Origin: JBCCMA01 sp039026595 | GTDB taxonomy: Bacteria; Pseudomonadota; Gammaproteobacteria; Steroidobacterales; JBCCMA01 | Assembly: GCA_039026595.1 (NCBI GenBank) | Contig: JBCCMA010000149.1 | Span: forward strand, 1 to 8,432 | DNA: 8,432 nucleotides | Direction: 5' to 3' | Part shown: positions 1-5,996 of the stretch, one piece after another | Numbering within the stretch: position 1 is the stretch's first letter | How the letters are laid out: every line of letters starts with the position of its first letter | Translations under genes and position numbers: made by a program | Notes under the pieces: generated by a model | Told to the model about the DNA's origin: nothing | Databases searched by the model: none | What the model saw: only the letters and a program-made list of their open reading frames with translations

Positions 1-1
1 C

Positions 2-28
2 TCGGCGGGCGTGGACGGACCGGCATGA
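2..28 (+). CDS. C-terminal end of an upstream gene, probably cobT (partial)
   Basis: An open frame enters from the left edge and ends at TGA 26-28, overlapping the cobS ATG in an ATGA junction. The visible residues are SAGVDGPA. The AGV near the end resembles the tail of CobT, the nicotinate-nucleotide:dimethylbenzimidazole phosphoribosyltransferase, which often ends in an 'xxAGVxx' stretch and commonly sits directly before cobS. Only eight residues are visible, so the assignment rests mainly on gene order and the coupled junction. It could be another gene, such as cobU. Confidence 0.4.
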   Translation, partial: SAGVDGPA

Positions 29-804
29 ACCCGCGATTCAGGTTGATAGCTCAGCACGAACTGGCCACTTTCGCGCTGGCGATGCAGTTTCTGACCCGCC
101 TGCCTGTGCCGGTTGGAAACGCGTACACACCTGAGCGCATGGCGGCGACGCCGCGCTACTACCCGCTTGTCGGCGCGCTAGTCGGGTTGCTCTGCGCCAT
201 GGTTTACATGCTTACGGCATCAAAGCTCACGCCTGTCGTCGGGGTGTTGCTGGCCGTTGCCGCCGGCCTGTTGCTGACCGGCGCGTTCCATGAAGACGGC
301 CTGGCGGACACGTTCGACGGCCTCGGCAGCGCCGACCGCGACAAGGCCCTCGCCATCATGCGCGACAGCCGCATCGGCACCTACGGGGCGCTCGCGCTTA
401 TTTCCGTCCTGGCGCTGAAAGCCGCCGCGCTCACGGCGCTGGCACCGAATCACATCGTGACGGCGCTGATTGTCGCGCACGGTCTGTCCCGGCTGTCAGC
501 GGTACTTGTGATTGCCACGAGCACCTACGCGCGGGATCACGGCACGGGCAAACCGACCGCCGAGGGCATCGACCAGACGGGGCTTGCGATGGCACTGGGT
601 ACCGGCGCGGTGCTGCTGATCTTAATGGCCGTCGCGTTCGACTTTTCTGCAATGGTGGCCGTCGCGGTCGGCACTGCCGCGGGCCACGTCGCCATGCGCA
701 CCCTGTTCGAAAGGCGTCTGCGCGGCTACACCGGCGACACGCTGGGCGCGGTACAACAGATCAGCGAACTCGGCGCGTACCTTGGGTTGCTCTGGTGGCA
801 TTAA
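25..804 (+). CDS. cobS: Adenosylcobinamide-GDP ribazoletransferase (cobalamin synthase) CobS
   Basis: CobS joins adenosylcobinamide-GDP to alpha-ribazole or its 5'-phosphate, giving adenosylcobalamin or its phosphate. It is an integral inner-membrane enzyme. The 259-residue product is close to the usual length of about 250. The family signature HEDGLADTFDG is seen at residues 89-99, with acidic residues expected to bind Mg2+. It is followed by a conserved 'AIMRDSRIGTYG' stretch and, near the C-terminus, 'GYTGDTLGAVQQ'. Several hydrophobic segments (about residues 50-85, 125-165 and 188-220) fit a polytopic membrane protein. The ATG overlaps the upstream stop codon, suggesting translational coupling. 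The TAA stop lies inside the start region of the next gene, cobC. No truncation or frameshift is seen. Confidence 0.96.
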   Translation: MNPRFRLIAQHELATFALAMQFLTRLPVPVGNAYTPERMAATPRYYPLVGALVGLLCAMVYMLTASKLTPVVGVLLAVAAGLLLTGAFHEDGLADTFDGLGSADRDKALAIMRDSRIGTYGALALISVLALKAAALTALAPNHIVTALIVAHGLSRLSAVLVIATSTYARDHGTGKPTAEGIDQTGLAMALGTGAVLLILMAVAFDFSAMVAVAVGTAAGHVAMRTLFERRLRGYTGDTLGAVQQISELGAYLGLLWWH

Positions 805-1313
805 TTTTGATGCGCCATACGCGCCCGGTTCTGAGTAAGGCGTACTGCTATGGCAAGTCGGACATCGCTGTGGCCGATACGTTTGAGTCCGATGCGGATG
901 ATGCGATGGCCAATTTGCCGACATTCGACCGGATCGTGTCCAGCCCTCTAATCCGAACACGGCGGTTGGCCGACCGCATTGCGCAAGCCCGCAAGCTCGA
1001 TGTGACCATTGACGAACGCATCCGCGAAATGGATTTTGGCCGATGGGAAGCGCGCCTGTGGTCCGACATACCGCGCCACGAGCTCGACGCGTGGGCAGCC
1101 GATTTCATGGACGCCAGTCCCCACGGTGGTGAACACGTGCGCGCGTTTCAGGCGCGGTGCCGGACCGCCGTACAGGAGTGGGCTGAGCGCGACGGTGATA
1201 CGTTGATGGTCTGCCACGCCGGTGTCGTTCGCGCCGTGTTTGCGAACGGCGACCGGTCCGAGGACTTTTCCAAATCACTCGACTACGGTCAGACTCTCCG
1301 TTGGCCGGATTAA
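795..1313 (+). CDS. cobC: Alpha-ribazole phosphatase-like histidine phosphatase CobC
   Basis: This is a histidine phosphatase (phosphoglycerate-mutase fold) expected to remove the 5'-phosphate of alpha-ribazole phosphate or adenosylcobalamin phosphate in lower-loop assembly. The start 'LILMRHTRP' carries the RHT motif at residues 7-9, with His8 the expected phospho-acceptor. 'CYGKSDIAV' follows, as in CobC proteins, and the second catalytic histidine lies in 'CHAGVVRA' (His141). At 172 residues it is shorter than the roughly 200 of Salmonella CobC, mostly at the C-terminus. I choose GTG at 795 because the RHT motif then falls at the normal distance from the N-terminus. The gene overlaps the end of cobS by 10 bases, which implies coupling. 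A general phosphatase role is possible, but the neighbours argue for B12 assembly. Confidence 0.88.
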   Translation: MALILMRHTRPVLSKAYCYGKSDIAVADTFESDADDAMANLPTFDRIVSSPLIRTRRLADRIAQARKLDVTIDERIREMDFGRWEARLWSDIPRHELDAWAADFMDASPHGGEHVRAFQARCRTAVQEWAERDGDTLMVCHAGVVRAVFANGDRSEDFSKSLDYGQTLRWPD

Positions 1314-1326
1314 CAAAGAGACGCCC

Positions 1327-1929
1327 ATGTCCAACGCCGACGATCACAAGAAAGCCATGCAAAAGCAGCAGGCTGAACACCGCAAAAAAGTGCGGCAGAC
1401 CCGCGACCCCGAGCGAGGCCTGGTGCTCGTGCACACCGGCAACGGCAAAGGCAAATCGAGCTCAGCGTTCGGCGTGATCGTGCGCGCGCTCGGGTGGGGC
1501 CACCGCGTGGCCGTCGTGCAGTTCATCAAGGGCAAGTGGGTCACCGGCGAGCGGCAGTTTTTCGAAAAACTCGACGGCGCCGTCGACTGGTTCACCATGG
1601 GCGACGGCTTCACCTGGGATACACAGGACAAGGACGCGGACACCAAGGCCGCGCAGGCCGCTTTCGCGCGCGCCGAAACCATGCTGGCCAGCGGCGACTA
1701 CGATCTGGTGGTGCTCGACGAGATCAACATCGCGCTGCGCTACGACTATCTGACGCCTGAGCAGGTCATCGCGGGGCTGGACGCCCGCGATGCGCGCACC
1801 GGCGCCATCCTCACCGGCCGGGATGCGCCCGAGGCGCTGTGCGACTACGCGGATCTGGTCAGCGAGATGCGCGAAATCAAGCACCCCTTCAAGTCCGGCA
1901 TCAAGGCGCAGCGCGGCATCGACTACTAG
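1327..1929 (+). CDS. cobO: Corrinoid adenosyltransferase CobO/BtuR (CobA type)
   Basis: This enzyme transfers the 5'-deoxyadenosyl group from ATP to the reduced cobalt of corrinoids, making the coenzyme form; it is cytoplasmic. The 200-residue product matches the family length (E. coli BtuR has 196). The nucleotide-binding loop GNGKGKSSS is at residues 38-46. 'VVQFIKGKW', 'VVLDEINIALRYDYL' and the C-terminal 'HPFKSGIKAQRGIDY' are all typical of CobO. The basic N-terminal stretch before the P-loop is also usual. I choose ATG 1327 rather than upstream in-frame codons from 1222, because those would add residues encoded inside cobC. An AAAGAG ribosome binding site precedes this ATG. It lies 13 bases after cobC. 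The riboswitch region follows, so cobO appears to be the last gene of the left transcript. Confidence 0.96.
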   Translation: MSNADDHKKAMQKQQAEHRKKVRQTRDPERGLVLVHTGNGKGKSSSAFGVIVRALGWGHRVAVVQFIKGKWVTGERQFFEKLDGAVDWFTMGDGFTWDTQDKDADTKAAQAAFARAETMLASGDYDLVVLDEINIALRYDYLTPEQVIAGLDARDARTGAILTGRDAPEALCDYADLVSEMREIKHPFKSGIKAQRGIDY

Positions 1930-1934
1930 CGCAG

Positions 1935-1950
1935 TTGTGGCGCGCCGCAA
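1935..1950. repeat. 16-base near-perfect dyad next to the btuB promoter
   Basis: TTGTGGCGCGCCGCAA is an 8+8 inverted repeat with one imperfect pair (T1938 against G1947, a G-U pair in RNA). It has an 8-base perfect core, GGCGCGCC. It lies 5 bases after the cobO stop and ends one base before the proposed -35 box. It could be a protein binding site or a weak hairpin at the end of the cobO message. No T-run follows, so it is not a standard intrinsic terminator. Its function is not known. Confidence 0.4.
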
Positions 1951-1951
1951 A

Positions 1952-1980
1952 TTGACAACACCGGCATCGGGCGTCACGAT
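1952..1980 (+). promoter_or_regulatory. Candidate sigma-70-type promoter for the riboswitch-btuB transcript
   Basis: A perfect TTGACA -35 hexamer lies at 1952-1957. After a 17-base spacer comes CACGAT at 1975-1980, which matches the -10 consensus at three of six positions, including A2 and T6. The expected transcription start, about 6-8 bases downstream, falls at about 1986-1988, immediately before the first strand of riboswitch helix P1 (1989). This placement supports the call, although the -10 box is weak. Confidence 0.6.
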
Positions 1981-1988
1981 TCGCGCCA

Positions 1989-2142
1989 GATGGTGCCGCC
2001 GTTAGTGCGGCTAAACAGGGAACACGGTGCAAAACCGTGGCTGTACCCGCAACTGTAAGCCGGGAGTGACGGGCCCAAACGCCACCGAGAGATCGGGAAG
2101 GCGGCCCCGAGCAACGATCGGCAAGCCAGGAGACCGGCCATC
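1989..2142 (+). promoter_or_regulatory. Cobalamin (adenosylcobalamin) riboswitch aptamer
   Basis: This is an RNA sensor in the btuB leader that binds a B12 coenzyme and lowers expression of the downstream genes. The B12 box AGCCAGGAGACCGGCC is at 2124-2139. Other conserved core stretches are GGGAA (2018-2022), CCCGCAACTGTAA (2046-2058) and GGGAAGG (2095-2101). Visible helices are P1 GATGG/CCATC (1989-1993 with 2138-2142), P2-like GCCGC/GCGGC (1995-1999 with 2007-2011), P4 GGG/CCC (2018-2020 with 2046-2048) and P5 CACGG/CCGTG (2023-2027 with 2035-2039), closed by loop L5 TGCAAAA. An internal arm is GGGCC/GGCCC (2071-2075 with 2103-2107), then CGCC/GGCG and CCGA-GAGA-TCGG. The presence of an L5 loop fits a class-I aptamer. 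The transcript it controls encodes B12 import genes, as expected. Confidence 0.96.
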
Positions 2143-2325
2143 GCGTCGTTCGTCCGGGGACCGGGTCAGTCCCTGCGGGCAGTGAAGTCCCGCGTCCCAC
2201 GCAGCACTTTTCTCTGAAGCGACATGGAAACGGTCGGCCGCCCCTTGGTTTTGCCATGCAGGCCGTCATAGTCGTTATCGGAGCACCCCGGGTACCGGGC
2301 GGCAGGGTGCCGGTGGAGAACCAAA
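2143..2325 (+). promoter_or_regulatory. Long expression platform and leader between riboswitch and btuB
   Basis: These roughly 180 bases contain no supported gene. Visible structure includes hairpin GCGGG/CCCGC (2175-2179 with 2189-2193), and one GGGAC (2157-2161) that could pair with any of three GTCCC copies (2169, 2187, 2194). A hairpin CGGCC/GGCCG (2235-2239 with 2261-2265) presents an inner TTTTG loop. Two alternative hairpins lie at 2283-2310 and 2294-2314 beside the ribosome binding site. No hairpin followed directly by a T-run is seen, so translational control is favoured over termination. This is inferred from base complementarity only. Confidence 0.55.
2312..2318 (+). promoter_or_regulatory. 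Ribosome binding site of btuB
   Basis: GGTGGAG, with its GGAG core at 2315-2318, lies 7 bases before ATG 2326. It decides the btuB start, which is also supported by the signal peptide that begins there. Its first bases can pair with ACCGG at 2294-2298, so it may be the target of the riboswitch. Confidence 0.7.
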
Positions 2326-4170
2326 ATGCGTGTTGCACTCGCAGCGATCGCCGGGCCTTGTCTGTCTGTCGCCCTTTCTGTTCCCTTTTCAACGGCCCTC
2401 GCCGAAGAAGCCAAGTCCCTCGACAAAATCGTCGTCAACGCCACGCGGCTCGGTCAGTCCAAAACCGAGACGGGTTCGAGCGTTTCGGTGATCACCGCCG
2501 ACGACATCGAGGCGATGGGCGCGATCTACGTGCTCGATGCGCTGGCGCAAGCGCCGGGCGTGACCATCAACCAGAACGGCGCGTTCGGCGGCAACGCCAG
2601 CGTGCGCATCCGCGGCGCAGCCACCGAACAGACGCTGGTGCTGATCGACGGCGTACCCGTCAACGACACCACCTCTCCAGGCGGTGGCTTCAACTTCGCG
2701 CGGCTCGACACCGCGAACATCGAACGCATCGAAATCCTGAAAGGCCCGCAGTCGACGCTGTGGGGCACCGACGCCATCGGCGGCGTCATCGCCATCACCA
2801 CCAAAACGCCCGACGGCGGCCTCGGCGGTGATGTGTTTGTCGAGGGCGGCTCGTTTAGCACCGTGCGCGGCGGCGGGTCCATCTCAAACGGCAACGACAA
2901 GGGCGACTTCCGGATTGGGGCGGTGGCGGTGTCGAGCGACGGCATTTCCAAAGCCGATGAAGCCAACGGCAACAGCGAAGACGACAGCTTCGATTCGCTC
3001 ACGCTCACGGCAAAAGGCGGACTGAACCTCGGACAGGCTCGGCTCAGCGCCGACGTGCTGTACACCGACGCCGAAACCGAATTCGACAGCTTCTCGTTCG
3101 GCTCGCCGGGCAGCGTGGCCGACGGTGACGAACTCAGCGATACCGAAGAACTGGCAGCCAACGTCACGCTCACCTTTCCGGCGCTGGACGGTCGGCTCGA
3201 AAACCTGCTGCAGATCGGCTACTCGGACATCGACCGCGAGAACTTCACCAACGGCGCATCAAGTTTCGGGTCGGAGGGCGACCGGCAGATTTACCGTTAC
3301 CTGGGCACGTACACGACCGAGGCCGGCAACCGGCTGGCGTTCGGCGCTGAGCGCGAAGACACGACCGCCAATGACGACGACACCTCAATCGACGGCCTGT
3401 TTGCGTTGTATGAGTTCAAGGTGGTCGACGGGCTGACCACCACGGCAGGCGTTCGCTACGACGACCACGATCGCTTCGGCTCCGAGACCACGCTGCGCGT
3501 GGCCAGCGCGTGGGCGCTGAGCGACCGCGTCACCGTGCGCGCGAGCTGGGGCGAGGGCTTCAAGGCCCCGACGATTTTCCAGACCACGTTTTTCTGCTGC
3601 GGCGCCACCGCGCCCAATGCGGACCTCGAGCCGGAGACCTCGGCCGCTTTTGATGCGGGCGTCGACTGGCAGTCGGCCGACGGGCGCTACGACCTCGGGG
3701 CCACGGTGTTCCGCCAGGACACCGAAAACCTGATCAACTTCGATTTTCTGATTGGGGGCTATCTGAACATCGACGAAGTGCTGTCGACCGGCGTGGAGCT
3801 GTCCGGATCGGTGGCGCTCACCGACACCGTGCGACTGTCACTCGACTACGCGTACATCGATGCGCAGGACGGCAACGGCGATCCGCTGGCGCGCCTGCCC
3901 GAGCACAGCGGTGATCTGTCGCTGTCGTACCAGTCACCGGGCGCGCTGTCGGGCAACCTGCTTGTGCGTTACAACGGCAGCGAGACCAACACCGACGGCA
4001 CGACGCTCGACGGCTGGTGGCGCGTGGATGTGACCGGGCGCTACGCGTTCAACGAGCGCATCGAAGCCTACGGTCGCATCGAAAACCTGTTCGACGAGGA
4101 ATACCAGCAGATCCTCGGCTACGGCACGCCCGGCGTGTCGGGCACCGTCGGCATCCGGTCGCGGTTCTAG
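2326..4170 (+). CDS. btuB: TonB-dependent outer-membrane vitamin B12 receptor BtuB
   Basis: BtuB binds cobalamin and related corrinoids outside the cell and moves them into the periplasm using TonB energy. The 614-residue product begins with a Sec signal peptide, likely cleaved after the 'STALA' at residue 26. A TonB-box-like DKIVVNATR follows at residues 33-41. The plug domain runs to about residue 160, with 'VRIRGAATEQTLVLIDGVPVND' and 'IERIEILKGPQSTLWGTDAIGGVI' typical of plugs. A 22-strand-type beta barrel fills the rest and ends in a terminal phenylalanine, as barrel assembly requires. A Cys-Cys pair at 424-425 lies in a probable loop after 'GFKAPTIFQ'. The family resembles other TonB receptors, but the B12 riboswitch upstream and btuFCD downstream make B12 the clear substrate class. 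Confidence 0.95.
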   Translation: MRVALAAIAGPCLSVALSVPFSTALAEEAKSLDKIVVNATRLGQSKTETGSSVSVITADDIEAMGAIYVLDALAQAPGVTINQNGAFGGNASVRIRGAATEQTLVLIDGVPVNDTTSPGGGFNFARLDTANIERIEILKGPQSTLWGTDAIGGVIAITTKTPDGGLGGDVFVEGGSFSTVRGGGSISNGNDKGDFRIGAVAVSSDGISKADEANGNSEDDSFDSLTLTAKGGLNLGQARLSADVLYTDAETEFDSFSFGSPGSVADGDELSDTEELAANVTLTFPALDGRLENLLQIGYSDIDRENFTNGASSFGSEGDRQIYRYLGTYTTEAGNRLAFGAEREDTTANDDDTSIDGLFALYEFKVVDGLTTTAGVRYDDHDRFGSETTLRVASAWALSDRVTVRASWGEGFKAPTIFQTTFFCCGATAPNADLEPETSAAFDAGVDWQSADGRYDLGATVFRQDTENLINFDFLIGGYLNIDEVLSTGVELSGSVALTDTVRLSLDYAYIDAQDGNGDPLARLPEHSGDLSLSYQSPGALSGNLLVRYNGSETNTDGTTLDGWWRVDVTGRYAFNERIEAYGRIENLFDEEYQQILGYGTPGVSGTVGIRSRF

Positions 4171-4182
4171 CCGGGCAGTGTG

Positions 4183-5013
4183 ATGCACACGCGGTGGGGC
4201 TGGCTGTCGGTTTGCGTGCTCGCCGCGGGCTGCGGCGGCGAACCGCCAGCGGAATCCACCGCGCCACCCGCGCAACCGATGCGCGTGGTCAGCCTCGACC
4301 TGTGCGCCGATCAGTATGTGCTGAAGCTGCTCGACCGCAAACGCATTCTTGCTGTGTCGCCGGTGGCCACCGAGGACTTCTCGTACATGCGCGACGCCGC
4401 GCGCGGTGTAGCGGTGGTGCGTCCGCTCGCTGAAGACGTGCTCGTGCTCAAACCCGATCTGGTGGTGCGCAGCTACGGCGGCGGACCGAACGCCACGGCG
4501 TTTTTTGAACGCGCAGGCGTGCCGGTGTTGAACGTGGGCTGGGCGTCGGATATCCCGGCCGTGCTGTCCACAATCCAAGCACTGGCCGATGGTCTGGGCG
4601 AGTCCGCGCGCGGCGCGGAAGTCGTTGCCGAAATGCGTGCACGGCTCGATACCCTGCCTGAGATCGACGTGCGCTCGGCGTTGTACATGACGCCCGCGGG
4701 CGTCACGACCGGGCCCGGATCGCTCGTGCACGAGATGCTGGTGACCGCCGGGCTTTCGAACTTCCAGACGCAGCGCGGCTGGCAACCGATCCCCCTAGAG
4801 CGACTGGCCTACGACCAGCCCGACCAGATCGCCGCCGCGTTTTTTGATTCACGCACCAACCACCCCGACGGGTGGAGCCCGATGCGCCATCCCATCGCGC
4901 GGGCGCAGTTGAGCGGCCGGCCCGTCGTGCCGCTCAAGGGCGCGTGGACCGCGTGCAGCGGGTGGTATTTGATGGATGCGGTCGAGGCGTTGGCGGCGGG
5001 AGCTGGAACATGA
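4183..5013 (+). CDS. btuF: Corrinoid ABC transporter substrate-binding protein BtuF (probable lipoprotein)
   Basis: BtuF captures B12 in the periplasm and delivers it to the BtuCD transporter. The 276-residue product has the class-III periplasmic binding protein layout. It opens with 'MRVVSLDLCADQYVLKLL' (family form 'RIVSL...E.ll.aL'), then 'VLKPDLVV', a rigid linking helix around 'DIPAVLSTIQALADGLGE', and the second lobe. The N-terminus has a short hydrophobic stretch ending in AAGC (Cys17), a plausible lipobox, so it may be anchored to a membrane rather than free. I choose ATG 4183; the GTG directly before it at 4180 is equally possible. The ribosome binding site is weak, and the gene starts 12 bases after btuB. 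Its stop overlaps the btuC start (ATGA). Siderophore-binding homologues exist, so specificity rests on context. Confidence 0.9.
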   Translation: MHTRWGWLSVCVLAAGCGGEPPAESTAPPAQPMRVVSLDLCADQYVLKLLDRKRILAVSPVATEDFSYMRDAARGVAVVRPLAEDVLVLKPDLVVRSYGGGPNATAFFERAGVPVLNVGWASDIPAVLSTIQALADGLGESARGAEVVAEMRARLDTLPEIDVRSALYMTPAGVTTGPGSLVHEMLVTAGLSNFQTQRGWQPIPLERLAYDQPDQIAAAFFDSRTNHPDGWSPMRHPIARAQLSGRPVVPLKGAWTACSGWYLMDAVEALAAGAGT

Positions 5014-5996
5014 CTCGCCTGCTGACGCCCGGATTATTGCTGGCTTGTGTGGTGGCGGTGTTCGCCGCCTGCCTGCTCGGGTCCACCGCGCTCGCACCGT
5101 CGCGCGTGCTCGCCGCACTGATCGGCGGCGCGGACGCGGGCGACCGGATTGTCGTGTGGTCGATCCGACTGCCGCGCGCGCTGACCGCGCTGTGTGTTGG
5201 CGCCGCGCTGGGGTTGAGCGGCGCGGCGTTGCAGGGACTGCTTCGCAACCCGTTGGCCGAGCCCGGTGTGCTGGGCGTGTCGGCGACCGCGTCGCTGACC
5301 GCAACGTTCGCGTTGTACTACGGGCTGGTGGCGATCAACCCGTGGGCCCTGCCCATCGCGGCGATCAGCGGGGCGCTGGTGGCCACCGCGTTGATCGCGC
5401 TGGCCGCCGTGCGCACCTCGTCGGTCGTGACGCTGATCTTGATCGGCGTGGGCCTGTCGAGTCTTGCCGGCGCGCTGATGAGTTTGTTGATGAACCTCGC
5501 GCCCAATCCATTTTCGCTGTCCGACATGATCAACTGGATGCTCGGGTCGGTGGCCAATCGCAGCTTCGATGATCTGTTGTTCTCCGCGCCATTTCTTTTG
5601 GTCGGTGCGGCGATTCTGTTTATGACCCGGCGCGGACTGTCGGCGCTGACGCTCGGCGACGAGGCCGCCAGCGGCGTGGGTCTGAATCTTCGCCGTCAGC
5701 GACTGGCCGTGGTGCTGGGGGCGGGTTTGGCGACGGGCGCCGCCGTGGCGCTGGCCGGGGCGATTGGCTTTGTCGGCATCGTCGCGCCGCACATCGTGCG
5801 GCCGTGGGTGCAGCACGATCCCGCGCGGTCTTTGTTGCCCTCCGCGCTGTTGGCCGGGTTAATCCTCGTGCTGGCCGACATCGGCGTGCGGCTGATGCCC
5901 ACCGACAACGAACTGAAGCTGGGCGTGGTCGCCGCGCTGATCGGCGCGCCGGCGTTTATCTGGATTGCGATGCAGAGGCGGTCGATCGGTGAGTGA
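5010..5996 (+). CDS. btuC: B12 ABC transporter permease BtuC
   Basis: BtuC forms the inner-membrane channel of the BtuCDF importer as a homodimer. The 328-residue product (E. coli BtuC has 326) is hydrophobic throughout and fits about ten membrane helices of the FecCD/BtuC family. Family landmarks are 'RLPRALTALCVGAALGLSGAALQGLLRNPLAEPGVLGVS' near the N-terminus, 'NWMLGS' in the middle and 'GAIGFVGIVAPHIVR' near residues 250-265, where the coupling helix meets the ATPase. I choose ATG 5010, which overlaps the btuF stop. GGGAG at 4998-5002 supplies a good ribosome binding site, and in-frame codons further upstream lie inside btuF. It overlaps the start of btuD by 8 bases. Confidence 0.95.
   Translation: MTRLLTPGLLLACVVAVFAACLLGSTALAPSRVLAALIGGADAGDRIVVWSIRLPRALTALCVGAALGLSGAALQGLLRNPLAEPGVLGVSATASLTATFALYYGLVAINPWALPIAAISGALVATALIALAAVRTSSVVTLILIGVGLSSLAGALMSLLMNLAPNPFSLSDMINWMLGSVANRSFDDLLFSAPFLLVGAAILFMTRRGLSALTLGDEAASGVGLNLRRQRLAVVLGAGLATGAAVALAGAIGFVGIVAPHIVRPWVQHDPARSLLPSALLAGLILVLADIGVRLMPTDNELKLGVVAALIGAPAFIWIAMQRRSIGE

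Noticed and set aside
1222..1326. Upstream extension of cobO to an in-frame ATG at 1222.
   Set aside because: The added residues are encoded by the cobC 3' end in another frame and do not resemble CobO. ATG 1327 has a ribosome binding site and gives the family length.
2175..2212. Possible intrinsic terminator: hairpin GCGGG/CCCGC followed by a T-rich ACTTTTCT.
   Set aside because: The T-run begins about 14 bases after the stem rather than directly, so it does not fit an intrinsic terminator.
2224..2271. Possible 15-codon leader peptide in the btuB leader.
   Set aside because: It has only a weak ribosome binding site and no telling residues, and it overlaps the proposed L13 hairpin. There is not enough support to call it.
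2256..2831. Open frame of 191 codons starting in the btuB leader and overlapping btuB in another frame.
   Set aside because: The product is extremely Arg-rich and repetitive, and it overlaps the clearly coding btuB signal peptide and plug. It is a frame shadow.
4872..5009. Upstream extension of btuC to 4872.
   Set aside because: It lies within btuF and adds Arg-rich residues foreign to a permease. ATG 5010 has a good ribosome binding site and gives normal length.
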